This document shows positions 9,991-20,800 of a DNA stretch of 64,000 nucleotides, piece by piece (the first letter of the stretch is position 1; each line of letters begins with the position of its first letter). A program made the translations under genes and the position numbers. Location of the stretch: contig JAYJMM010000036.1 in assembly GCA_037349105.1 (NCBI GenBank), positions 2,392,001 to 2,456,000 of the forward strand, in the 5' to 3' direction. Below the pieces are notes generated by a model that was not told the origin of the DNA, did not search any database, and worked only from the letters and a program-made list of their open reading frames with translations. This DNA comes from Limnomonas spitsbergensis. Taxonomy: Eukaryota > Chlorophyta > Chlorophyceae > Chlamydomonadales.

Positions 9991-10985
9991 TGCATAAGAC
10001 ACCGGTAAGGCGGTAAGCCCCAGTAATAGAACATGATGTGGGTGCAGAAGAGTTCGGTTGAACACCACCTAGGAAAATTGAGAATGCCTTTTGGCACCTG
10101 GCCCTTCACGTAGAGTGAAGGCATCCCGTGGTCGTGATGTCACTTTCACCCACCCGTGCCAATGCGGCTGCCTCCCATTCTCCCATGCATGGGCCCGGCA
10201 GCTCCCCCTTTCCATCGTGCGCTCTCTTTCCGAGCAAAATGCTTTCGGAGCTGCCCAGTCGCACAAGCCTTAGTGAGGGCAGAGCTGGAAGGGGCCCTGC
10301 ATCTTGGTACATCGCTCATTAAGGCGGATAAAAGGCTTCTCGGGCCCCCACCCGACCGCAGCATTATCCCAGGCGTCTGGGCTCTTGTGTGTAAGATCGT
10401 TGTCCACGCTAAGGAGAGAGGACGCTGTAGGCTCTGGGAACCCTATGCTGGCGCCTTACCAGCTGGCCACACGGGTTATATCGTTGGCTTAACCCAGTTT
10501 GTGTTCTTGTTGTTTGGTGGGTGCTCTTGCTATCCTTTCTTCCCTCTTGTGCCTTCTCCCTTGACTTTCCTAGCTGGCTTTTTGTTTGCCGACGTGGCCG
10601 AGCTTCATTTCTGCATGGCCCTGAGGTGTAACGTCATGAACCGGTTTGCTGCACCCTGGTTCTATCTGGTTCTTCCTCCTAGACTTGTTGGACCTCCAAA
10701 ACCTCCTAGCCACATAGGGGCCACCTTCTCACCAGTCACCACACCACCCCTTCGAACATCCGTGGAGATTGCACCCACAACACTTGGTTGAAACTTCCTT
10801 TGTACTCTGTGTTTTCCAGCCTTTTGTTTCGTTCCTTCACTTTTCCCCCACTTCACCCCCCTTTCTTTTGTCCTGCCCCCTTCTGTGTTTCTTCCCAACT
10901 TTCCTCCCAACTCTTTAGTTAGGCGCCCACGCGGCCGAGCCATTTTTGAGCCGGGCTCAGAGGTGTAACGTCATTGACCCACACC
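9690..10985. repeat. Three copies of a GGTGTAACRTCATT motif segment
   Basis: Segments near 9690-9755, 10588-10650 and 10925-10985 share a GAGC...GGTGTAACGTCATTGACC core preceded by GCGCCCACGCGGCCGAGC. The sequence between is T/C-rich and shows no gene. Confidence 0.5.
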
Positions 10986-11179
10986 ACTATTGTTGCCCCC
11001 CATACCCCGCCCCCCCCCCTTTTGCCAAACGCTTGAACATGCCCGTGGGCCTTGTCCTCTTGCAGATCTTAATTTTGAAGGGCCATGATAATCCTGAGGA
11101 GAGGAACTTTATTTTTTACTAGCTCGTGAGCCCCCCTACTCATGTGGGAAGGATTTCTCTTTTATTTATTACTACTTTA

Positions 11180-12540
11180 CAGGTACATGCTCTGGCTGGT
11201 GCTCCTGAGGGGCAACCGAGATCCAGCAATGTTAGTTGCGTGGACCTGCCTGAGTGGCTGAGACAGGCGCCACCCACTGGCGCTGACACCTTTGACGCCT
11301 CCCTCTGCAACACTGGTTGGTGACGGACAAGTCACAGCCAAGTGCCCGGCTGAGGGCATAGCGCTACAGGCGGGGCGACAGCTCCGCTGCCTGCTGTATG
11401 CGGACGACCTGTCCCTGCTAGTCGCACCCCCAGCAGGGCTGCAACGCATGCTTGATGCCCTGCATGAGTTTGCGGCAGATTGACAGCTTCAGGTCAACGT
11501 CAGCAAGACAGAGATCATGGAGTTTGGCAGCCGCTTAGCAGTGCAGCGCCGACAGCCAGCCCATGTCAATGACATTGCACCTATGGGCCCTGCTGAAAAA
11601 GGCTCTGCCGCGTGGGCGCCCAACTGTCCCGTTGGAAGAAAATAAACTGAAGGTAAGAGGGAAAGAAGGAGAAGAACACGCCAGCCCATGTGTGCGTGTA
11701 CGGTGCTGAGGTGAGTCCAACAATTCAAGTTCTTGGGCATCAGTCAGCACGAAAGCGGCAGCTCTAAGAGGGCCTAGCAAGGTAGAGAGGCGCCTTTGGC
11801 TGCCGCGCTGCACCGCGTTCGCCGCATGGCCGCGAAGGTGCACCTACGACACCATCTACCAACATGCATCAGGTTGGCAGCTGTTGATGCAGCGCCTGCG
11901 GCCAACTACGGCGACGTAGTGTGGGCCACCAGCCACCCCCGGCCGCGACAATGTCTCTACAACAAGATGCAGTCCAGCCTGCTTTAGCACTTGCGCGGGC
12001 TGCATGGCTACATGGCTACATGGCCCGCATCAGCAGCCGCCAGCTGGAATGTCCTGAGAAAGCTGCAGGTCCAGCCATTACAGCGAGACTAGTGGACCCA
12101 TTTCCTCTGCTTCCACAATGCAGCGGTGGCAACAAGACAGCCCTCTCAATCTCTAATGGTTGAGGCCACGGCAGCATATACCGTATGCAGCTTGCAGTCA
12201 GCCAGGGCACTTCAGGATGCACCTGGTGCTCTGATCTGCTGGGTGCACTGGAGGAGCTGGAGCGGGGGGCAGCCACCCCCACCTTGCGCGAGGCAACAGC
12301 TGCCCTACAGCGCCTACCCGTCCCAGATAGAGGTGTTGGCACTCGTTGACGCAGCCTACGAGCAAGCACGGCTGGACGCAAGCCAAACACATTGGATTGG
12401 CTCATCGTCATCAGTTCATAAGCTCTTGACAGAAGTTTATACATACTTGCGCTACTCCTCCCCGAAGACCCCCATACGAAGAGTCATCCCAACTCGTCAG
12501 TCAGCCCACCGGACCGACAGCCGACGAGCGATCTAGCTCA
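11180..12540 (+). pseudogene. Degenerate non-LTR retrotransposon, reverse transcriptase to C-terminus
   Basis: The frame at 11370-11483 gives LRCLLYADDLSLLVAPPAGL and then RMLDALHEFAAD, a stop in place of Trp, and QLQVNVSKTEIMEFG. This is the LINE RT catalytic YADD box followed by the conserved N-x-x-KT motif. Further on, 11796-11985 reads VRRMAAKVHLRHHLP and ANYGDVVWATS, typical of the region after the RT. Frameshifts and stops interrupt it. No endonuclease domain or poly-A end was found, so it is a 5'-truncated dead copy. Confidence 0.8.
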
Positions 12541-13375
12541 TCGACGACCAAGCAAGGTCAGTTGCACACACTCAGCAATTGAGGGGCGCCCTGCTAGGCT
12601 GTTCATAAGTGAGGAACCTTCGTAGCTGAACCTGTAATGCTGACCAGTCTGGCGTGCAAGCCTGTTCAGACCTTCATCTGTAGATCGGCATGCAGGGTGA
12701 GGGCACCTACCTACCTACTTACATACTACTGCAGCTACTACCACCCACTCCGTACTTAGCTGGACCGGTCCTAGTTTAAAACGCATCTGCGATTTCCGTC
12801 CCTCCCTGCAATGATAAATGCCGAGGTATCCCATTAGTAGCACTTCATGATGTTGAATCAAGTTCGCATGCCAGCCAGTTCAGCGAGCATGCGTCTTTCA
12901 CTAGCTCGTGTGCATGAACAAGATCGATCGAGCGGCCCCGCCAACTTTGCCCACCCACGCACGCTTTTCCAGGCCACAGGAACGCTGCCGTTACCGGTCT
13001 CCTAGTATGCCAGGCTTACTACAAAGCAAGCTCGCGCCTGTCAGCCCCTTTTCAGAGACATTTGCCACTTCTGATATTTCCCAGTATTTAAAAAACGCTT
13101 GGAAGTGGCCTCTGGAAATGATGGGGACCACTTTGGATGGCCGGATGGATGGCCCCTCCACTAACTACTGCTTGACAACCGGTCCATGTTATCAGCACAT
13201 GCTAGGATTGCAAGCCAGTACCCTTATCATAACGGTAGTTCTGACTGGCTGGCTACATGCAAGGCTGAATTGCTGGATGTTTTGGGCCCCTGGTGCATTT
13301 CGATACTGGCAGTCTGGCTCGCACCATCTGCTTATAATTTCGATACCGACACCTCTGGCGTACTACCTTTGACAG
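12541..13375. other. Intergenic stretch upstream of the ice-binding protein gene
   Basis: No coding sequence recognised. Would contain the promoter of the 13376 reading frame; no motif stands out. Confidence 0.3.
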
Positions 13376-13598
13376 ATGGCATCAAGATTGCAATGTGCCG
13401 CGGCGCTCTTCCTCATCATGGCCTCATCCTTTGTCGTCACTGTTGCGGCGCGCGCGCTGCTCGAGGACAGCTCTGCCACTGCCTGTGAACGTCTACAGCA
13501 GCGATGCCAAGTCCCCCGCAACTTCTATCGACCTTGGAACAGCAGCGGGGTACACAGTGCATGCACACTCCACCGTAACCAACACGGCGAGTCATTAA
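13376..13598 (+). CDS. Ice-binding protein block 1: signal peptide and mature N-terminus
   Basis: Start ATG at 13376. A short basic/polar head, a hydrophobic core (AALFLIMASSFVVTVAA) and small residues before ARALLED fit a secretory signal with cleavage near VAA-RA. The frame moves by one base around 13476 to give PVNVYSSDAKSPATSIDLGT. The frame closes at 13596-13598, where the family normally continues NTG...TGDLGVSP. Confidence 0.7.
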
Positions 13599-14584
13599 CT
13601 TGAACATCGCTGAGCTGGCTGCCATTGCCTGCTTTCATCCTTTTGCCTTTGTCAGCCCCTAACTACGGTAGATCCGCTTAAAACACACAAAAAATATTAA
13701 AAAGTACCGAATAAGCTGACTTGATACCACAAACGCTACATTTGAAACACCTGGGATTATGGACTGGAGTTATAGACTGTTTTGGGATTATATCCATTAT
13801 TATATTCTATGAGTCTGCAGTCGACCGTTGGCTGGGATTATGAACTGGACTGGAATTTTGGAGCATATTGACTGCGGACTGCTGCCTGGTTCAGTGTCCA
13901 CACTTTGACACTTTTGTTGCCCCGGCCTATTATTCAAGACGCCAAAAAAGATGTACAAGTCGCCAGTGTACGGCTCGCATATAGATTAAAGACACCAAAA
14001 AAGATGTACAAACTGACCAGCAACCGACCGTCGTCAACCAGTCCTCGCTGGCCTCGTCACCGCGATCTCGTTGTAGTAATTCAAACTGTGTTCACACTTG
14101 GCACACTCGTCACCGCCAGGAATGCCTGGTCTGGCTCGTCGATCAATACAGATTTGGCCCGATATATATCGCTAAAGCAATGCGGCAAGTTCGGCAAGCG
14201 ACAATGACAACTGCGATTCAAAATGTTACTCGTCACATGCAGTCGCTGCTGCTAGAAAAGTGTAATTGCAGGCACAGCTTCCCTATCGTAAGGTTGCTCC
14301 GGGCACCCTGACTTTCAGGTTCTATTTCAGACGTCCACATATGTAGCAGTTCAGGCTTTCGACTTGCATTGTTCGGACTTACTGTTACAATGAGGTCTCA
14401 CGAGCGCATCAAGCGTTCGCTGCTAGCCAAGTCATCTAAATGAAGCCACTTCAAAAGAACTCCGTTCATACCTGGGCAGACCCACCGATATAAAGTCCCC
14501 CCCCACCCTCCATAATCGTAGATACAGCCGGGGCCCATAACCACCATTACACGCTTGTGATTCATACCTGTTTCCACACACCAG

Positions 14585-14921
14585 GGTTACACCACCCTCG
14601 GCGGATACCTCGGGGTCAGCCCCGGCACAGCTGTTGCTGGAGAGTCCTTGATTTACTCTGAGTGCGGAGCCCTCCGAAAATGGCCGCGCAAGCTCTGCTG
14701 ACGCAGCCATTGCCAAGTCCAATGTCTCCTCGGCCTACCTCGACGCTGAGAGCCGCACTGACGACGTCGTCGTTATCGATGTTGTCAACATTGGAGGCCT
14801 CACATTCACCCCCGGCCTGTACAAGACCTCTGACTCGCTCGAGGTGTCCACTGGCACGCTGTACCTGAAGGGCGATGGCATCTACATCTTCCAGATCTCA
14901 AGATTCTTAAAGGTAGGACGG
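14585..14921 (+). CDS. Ice-binding protein block 2: GVSPGT to FQIS core
   Basis: Two adjacent frames are needed: 14585-14672 (GYTTLGGYLGVSPGTAVAGE) and 14673-14921 (AAIAKSNVSSAYLDAESRTD, then GGLTFTPGLYKTSDSL, then GTLYLKGDGIYIFQIS). The LTFTPGLYK and IFQI motifs are diagnostic of DUF3494. A GT at 14913 could be a donor. Confidence 0.8.
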
Positions 14922-14923
14922 TG

Positions 14924-15194
14924 ACAGAATAAACTGGAAAATGAAATGATACATAGGATTAGTTGTGACCACTTTTCATGCTGTTTTTGAGGTATGGTAT
15001 GTGATGTGAAGAAGGAGTGGTGTCTTGCACGCCTGATATGAGCGTGTTATCACTTGGTTGAGAAATACGACATTTGGTCCACAAGCCCGTTGCACCTGGG
15101 TGTCATAAATGAAAGAAAAGAGATTTACGCCTCGCAAGGGGCGTGAGAGTTGAAGAAACAGCGCAGACTGGGCCGAAGCCACATCCGCGCCGGT
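14924..15194 (-). mobile_element. 271-bp insertion in the ice-binding gene containing SINE copy 2 (15111-15196)
   Basis: Flanked by ACGGTG at 14918-14923 and 15195-15200. The right part is a minus-strand SINE-like element (ATTTACGCCTCGCAAGGGGC hairpin, AAACAGCGCAGACTGGGCC core). The left 190 bp are unrecognised. Alternatively it is an intron with exonised SINE: from an AG at 15166 the frame LGRSHIRAGTVSKNIFWQV stays open into block 3. Confidence 0.55.
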
Positions 15195-15200
15195 ACGGTG

Positions 15201-15383
15201 TCAAAAAACATTTTCTGGCAGGTCGGCATCTCCGCAACCTTTGCTGTCGGCTCGGAGGCGTTTGGCACGGTCCAGGCAAAGAAGACCATCACCTCCGAAA
15301 CTGGCTGCAAGTTCACGGGGCGCTTGTTTGCTCTGAATGAGGCTGTCACTTTCGACAGCAGCACGGTTACGTTCCCCATGTAA
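15201..15383 (+). CDS. Ice-binding protein block 3: C-terminal part
   Basis: Encodes SKNIFWQVGISATFAVGSEA, FGTVQAKKTITSETGCKF and GRLFALNEAVTFDSSTVTFP, then TAA at 15381-15383. The NIFWQVG and GRLFALNEAVT motifs are the most conserved part of the family. Clean and uninterrupted. Confidence 0.88.
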   Translation, partial: SKNIFWQVGISATFAVGSEAFGTVQAKKTITSETGCKFTGRLFALNEAVTFDSSTVTFPM

Positions 15384-16707
15384 ATGCAATTGTCTAGCTT
15401 GCTGTTAATACGCTATGTTATCTATAATGTTGACCATGATAATTCGTGGAATACAATGCAAATTTACTCCATGGCTGAGTTACTAGTGTTAGAGATACTG
15501 TACTTACATTACTGGGAAGTTAAGGTATGAAAAAGGAAATAAAAAACTATTGGGCAGTTATATATAAATTCTTTATGGTACTTACGGAATGTTTAAACCA
15601 ATAAATTGATGTAAATCTGGTTGAATGAACTGGACAAACAAACAAGAAGTGTCACAAATTTATACCGGCATTCACCCAAATCATGTTTGAACATAAAGAA
15701 GGTTGGGGCCTAATGAAAGTAAGGGATTTGTATCAAAGATTGTTTTTCAGAAATAGGCAGGCAGCCATCGAGCATGGTTAGTGTTATGATGACACATGCC
15801 ACATCGTTCACAACGCTACTCCTGGCCTATAATTGTTGACATCTTTCCATAACAAATTTAGATTGGTGCATACCCGCCGGGCCTTGTCCCTACATCCATA
15901 TCCCACATTTAGCAGCTTTTCGAACAGAAGTTGGGCCTAGCCAGATTTATCTAACAGGGTGTGGTACTGTGGTTGTCTGATGGACATATAAATACAACGA
16001 TTGTGATGTAGCGCCTGAGGCTACTTGCCATGCACACTGATTCCTTATCCACGCTGATGCCTCATAACATACTGATTCCTTATTGCACACTGATGCCTAC
16101 GTACCGTTCCCCATACTCTGTACTCCCGGATATCGCAACCATGAGTGCCAGCCGCTCCCACACTGGAGCGCGAGCGCATGAAGTTGGTGATTAAGTCAAG
16201 GGGGGGCAACATACAACTGAGAACACCCCATCCTCGAAAATCATAAAGCTTGACGAGAGCTTTTCCCCCCATATCTGGTCTGAATATGCTTCTTGGCTCA
16301 ATGGTGATCGAGGTAGAAAGAGCCGAACAATGAGGATTTCGTAGATTTCACAAAAGCCCCTACAAAACGTTTGTTTTTGTCTTGAAGCCGAGATACCCTC
16401 AAAAAACCTTAGGTGCAACTCCCATGTGAAACGGATGGATTTTGGAGGAGTATGGGTGATGGGGTCCCTGATTTCTTGTTCTGCCCCCCCCCCCCCGGAC
16501 AAACTCTTTGTCTATTTTGCTGACGATCAACATTTTTCGGCATTTCATATGGCACGAAACAGCACAGGTTGAGCCAGATTGTGTTGCCATGGTATAACCC
16601 TTCATTACACAGTTACTTCAATATTTCCCCACCGCAAAGCCTGCCTCTGGGCCGACAAAGCATGAGAAAAGCGCTGTGAGGAAGTTGCTTTTTGCTTGCT
16701 GCCTCAT
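15384..16707. other. AT-richer intergenic region, no gene seen
   Basis: Downstream of the ice-binding gene. Contains a T/G/A-rich segment (15400-15800) and unremarkable sequence to 16600. Confidence 0.35.
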
Positions 16708-16795
16708 GGTAACGGCGCGGATGTGGCTATGGCCCCAAGCTGCGTTGTTTCTTAGTTAACCTCCACGCCCAAGTAGGGCGTAGCTTTCTTTCTTT
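16708..16795 (+). mobile_element. SINE-like element, copy 3
   Basis: GGTAACGGCGCGGATGTGGC start, CTCCACGCCC/GGGCGTAG hairpin and a CTTTCTTTCTTT tail, all in the plus orientation. Confidence 0.8.
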
Positions 16796-16980
16796 GGCAT
16801 GCCACTCAAGCCAGCCACAAGCCCAGTATTTTACAAAATCATGGCACTCAGGCCAGCCACTGGCCCAATATTTTACAAAATTATGACGCTCAGGCCAGCC
16901 ACGAGCTCAGTGGTTCACAAAAATCGATACACGCAGGCCAGCCACTAGCCTAACATTCTACAAAAAAATCCATGCATAGT
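16796..16980. repeat. Four-copy 45-60 bp repeat (CAGGCCAGCCAC)
   Basis: Units read CTCAGGCCAGCCACTGGCCC then AATATTTTACAAAAT. They lie between the SINE and the 20-bp satellite. Confidence 0.7.
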
Positions 16981-17039
16981 CGTGACTATTTTTAGGAGTC
17001 TGGCAGAACATTGACATTTCTGCAGGGTACGAGTGCCAA

Positions 17040-17430
17040 CATTTTGAGGCCAACACATTCCGTTTGAGACCAACACATTCCGTTTGAGACCAACACATTC
17101 CGTTTGAGGCCAACACATACCGTTTGAGGCCAACACATACCGTTTGAGACCAACACATTCCGTTTGAGGCCAACACATACCGTTTGAGACCAACACATTC
17201 CGTTTGAGGCCAACACATACCGTTTGAAGCCAACACATTCCGTTTGAGACCAACACATTCCGTTTGAGGCCAACACATACCGTTTGAGGCCAACACATTC
17301 CGTTTGAGGCCAACACATTCCGTTTGAGGCCAACACATTCCGTTTGAGGCCAACACATACCGTTTGAGGCCAACACATACCGTTTGAGGCCAACACATAC
17401 CGTTTGAGGCCAACACATACCGTTTGAGAC
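17040..17430. repeat. 20-bp satellite, about 19 copies
   Basis: Unit GAGGCCAACACATWCCGTTT with two variable sites (A/G at position 4, A/T at position 14). Lies 250 bp beyond the Gene B stop, in its probable 3' flank. Confidence 0.92.
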
Positions 17431-17482
17431 TAGATTTAATCGAGCAGGGTGTGAGAACGCATTGCCCTTCCTGGGCCAGCAA

Positions 17483-17527
17483 CCTATGCCACTGGTCAGC
17501 ACAGGAACAGCTGACCAGTGGCATAGG
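17483..17527. other. Perfect 18-bp-stem hairpin with 9-nt loop
   Basis: CCTATGCCACTGGTCAGC and its exact reverse complement are separated by ACAGGAACA. It lies about 160 bp past the Gene B stop codon, so it would be in the 3' UTR or just beyond it. Confidence 0.85.
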
Positions 17528-17683
17528 AACTCAGCCCTACAAAAACAAGGCAGACAAGCGCCAGTAAACAATTGGACGTGGTCGTGCAAAAGGCATTTGT
17601 TACGGGCATTTCTTAAGGGCATTTGTTACGGGCCCAGTCCCCAGAGTCTTAGAGGCCCTTCTAGTCGTAAGGGAGTTAAGGCC

Positions 17684-17804
17684 TCAGTGCAGCCCCTCGT
17701 TCAATTTCCCGGAGTCCTCAGTTTCCCTCAGCAAGGCCGCCTCCCTGGCCTCCTCCACATCCCTCTTTGTATCCAGGTAGTTGGCCACCCGCTTGTTGTA
17801 CCAC
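17684..17804 (-). CDS. Gene B last exon
   Basis: Encodes WYNKRVANYLDTKRDVEEAR then EAALLRETEDSGKLNEGLH and TGA. Acceptor TTTGGCAG. Phase matches the preceding exon, which supplies AG of an Arg codon. Highly charged, probably helical. Confidence 0.75.
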
Positions 17805-20800
17805 CTGCCAAACGCACCGCAGGCATGATGCATAACGAAAGCAATAAAATGTGAATGGTTTCCAGCATCAGCCTGTCCCCGCCCACTTCCAACAACAAAA
17901 CACCCACATCCTCTCCCGCCCCCGAGCCCTGCAAACTTTGTAACCGAAAATAACCTCCTTCCTGCCAGACACGGAGGGCCTCAACACCAACATACCTGGT
18001 TCGTATATTGTCACCCTGCCCATTCAGCTGCCACACAAGTCCTACGCCCAGACTCCCCAGCTCTTATCACTCCCCCTCAAATTTCAAACCCACGCCCACA
18101 CATCCCCAGGCCCAATCTCTTTTCCACGTACCTCCGATACGACACGGGCATTTTCTTCTTATGCTCGACCCGTTTGGCCAGCTCGGCCTTCTGGGGGGTT
18201 CTGCCAGCGGCCTTGACGGCCAAAGAAGAGGCCAGAGCCGCGGCTGCACGTAGGTGTGAACAGAGGTTTAGTGAGATGTGTGGATTGATGTGGAAGTGTG
18301 TGAACTTGTGTGGAAGTACATGGACATGTGCTGAAAGAAATGGACAATAATGATGGACCTCTGGCCCAAAATCACCCAGCCAGAGGACATCCCTCCTTTT
18401 TGTTCTGGCGTTGCTGGAAGACCCTCCAGTTTTCCAAGGCCAATTAGGGTTTAGGGTCTTAGCCCTACACCCTAAACCTTAAATTCGATGTCCAATAGTC
18501 CCGGTAACCGGCCGGTTTGTGTACAAACCTGGTGCAAGGACCAGGGTGCATAATATAATAAGGGTACCCGATCACACTTTCGCCATACCACACACATTTG
18601 ACATTTCACACGCCGGTCATACCTGTCGCTGCCTCCTCTTCATCCCGACAGTCGGCACGGCTGTCGAATTTTGGCGCCAGGGGGTCGATCCACCGCAGCG
18701 GGTTTGCTTTCTGCATGTTCTGGACCCAGCGTAGCGGCAGCACATCGTTCATATTCTTGCGGGTAAGGCCGGCTGTCCGCAGGACTTCTTTGGCCTGTGG
18801 TGTGGGGCCGTGGGGGTGGGGACAGGGGCAGGTGTGAACAGGGTGTGAAATACATGTGCGCATAGCCATAACACGCCCCTAAGTTGAGGGTTCAGGTTTC
18901 ACATAAATGCGGCTGTAGATTTGCTTTGCCTTCCCTCATAATTAACGTTGTTTGGGGTTGAGGGATCCACACAATTATTAATGATCGATTGTTGACGCCA
19001 GAAATCAGTCAAAAAATAAGAGTTTTGGTCGAAAGTTTGCCTTGAGGACAGAGCATTGAAAGAAATCATTTTTGTATACCCGAGGGAAGGCAAATCAAAT
19101 ATACAGAATAAATGTTCAGCGGGTGTGAGTCCCGCATGTGTGAGCATATGTGTGAAGTGTGGGCGCAGGTGCTCAAAGGGTGGATCTGTGTTATGTCTCC
19201 CACTCCCACTCGGAGAGTGCTGGTCCCTGGGGGACATCCCTCTTTGCTGTGCAATCCATTGACTCGTCGGGTCGCTGTGCCCCTTCTCGCCCCCTTTGTG
19301 TTGTCGTTCCCTGGTTTTGATTGTGCTTGTCATGTTTGCTGTTTTGCGTTGTGTTGAGATAGCCTCTGGGTAGTTTGGGCCTTATGGCTGCTAATCTTCA
19401 AGTTGTGTCTTTGCGGGTGGGGGGCTATGCCTTCGGGTATCAGATTGCCCTTTTCCCTCTTAGTGTTCAGGCTTCTCTAGTTTCTGGCTTCTTGTCAGCT
19501 CTTGTCTCCTTCTGTTGGTTGTGTGCCGTTTTTCGGTTTAGGAGGAGACGTTTGCTAAGGCTTTGGGGTGGATTTCTGGTGGTAGTGTGTTCTCAGGGAG
19601 TGGGGTGCCGAGGTGGGGTGCCAGTTCTTTTTTCGTACCTTAATCTAACTTTTTACCCATGAGTTGTTGCGGCCGTTTGAGTGCTTGTTGGTCGTGTGCC
19701 TTTCCTGTTCCTGCTCCCTTTTCTCGGCTGTCGACGAGGGCCCCATCCGCACCCGGGCTGTTTTTGTGTGTCAGTGTCTCAGGTTTTCTAGGGTTGGGCG
19801 GCCGGCCTCACACCTTATAAAGTCGAAAGGGAAAAAATAGTTTGTTTGTTCATGTAGCAGCGGTCAAGGCTGGCAGCTTGGAGCGGTTCCTCATCCTGAA
19901 GATATGTGTGAAAAGTGTGAGCGCATGCATGTGCAAACATTGCCGAATAAGTGTGAACATATGTGTGGCAGAGATCCATGATGAGGGCCTTTGTGATGCT
20001 CCACCGCAGCCTATTGGATGCATTCAGTCCAGCAGCAAAAAGTAAGAGACGGACGGGGAGGAGCAGCAGGAGGAGGAGGAGAAGCAACGCCGCATTCTTT
20101 TGATTGGACCTCAGAAAGTGGCAGGTGGAGGAGGAGCAGGAGGAGGAGGAGGAGGAAAAACGCCTGATTCTTTTAATTGGGCCTCATTAAGTGGGAGGCC
20201 GCGTTTCTTATATCTGAAAATCTGACGCCCAATTGAAAATCTGAAACGCTGACACAAAGAAACAGCCCGGGTGCGCTTGCTTGTGGCCCTCGTTGTCAGC
20301 TGAGAAAGGGCGAGCATGGACAGGAAGGGCACACGGCCAACAAGCACTCACACGGCTGCTGGAACTCATAGCTAACAAAGTTAGATGAGGGACACTGCTA
20401 CCTCTCCTCGGCACACCTCATTGGTATCCTGTCAGGCTGCAAAGCTGCCGCTAGCTCCTTAGCTTTAGGCATGAAAGCATGGAGCAGAGGAGGACGAGGA
20501 GGGCAGCAAACAGTGCTTTCTTCGGCTACGAGGCCACCAACAGCAGGCCGCCCCGCTGCCGTTAGAGGCCCCGTTGGGACCAAACCTGGACCAGCCTACG
20601 GCCGGCTGCCCAAGCAGCATGGCCAGCCACACCTGGACCAGCCTACGGCCGGCGGCCCAAGCTGCATGGCTGGCCACACCTGGGGCCTCTACCAGGAAGC
20701 CAGTTGTAGCTGATATGTAGCTGATATGTAGCTGAATCAGAAAAAATATACACTGGCAGCAAGGAGCAGGAAGAGGAGCTGGTGAGGTAGCGGTTGGTGT

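Larger units (their letters stand above)
13376..15383 (+). pseudogene. Ice-binding (antifreeze) protein gene, DUF3494 family, apparently broken
   Basis: Three blocks of a secreted DUF3494 protein lie in order. 13376-13598: a hydrophobic signal peptide (MASRLQCAAALFLIMASSFV) and, after a one-base frame change near 13476, TSIDLGTAAGYTVHAHSTVT. 14585-14921: TTLGGYLGVSPGTAVAG and, after another frame change near 14672, NIGGLTFTPGLYKTSDSLEV and GDGIYIFQIS. 15201-15383: SKNIFWQVGISATF, AFGTVQAKKTITS and FTGRLFALNEAVTFDSSTVT, then TAA. These are hallmark motifs of the family, which binds ice through a beta-helix. About 990 bp separate blocks 1-2; blocks 2-3 are separated by 271 bp that include a SINE and are flanked by ACGGTG direct repeats. 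Introns could explain the gaps, but not the frame changes, so a pseudogene or assembly indels are most likely. Confidence 0.82.

Noticed and set aside
17040..17430. CRISPR-like regular array
   Set aside because: No spacers: the 20-bp unit repeats head to tail with point variants, in a eukaryotic context.
19375..19662. 95-codon hydrophobic frame
   Set aside because: T/G-rich composition shared with other non-coding stretches; no splice or family support.
19855..20045. Two possible exons (DEEPLQAASLDRCYM and LRWSITKALIMDLCH)
   Set aside because: Sequences look helix-like but no donor or phase-consistent path was found; left out of Gene B.
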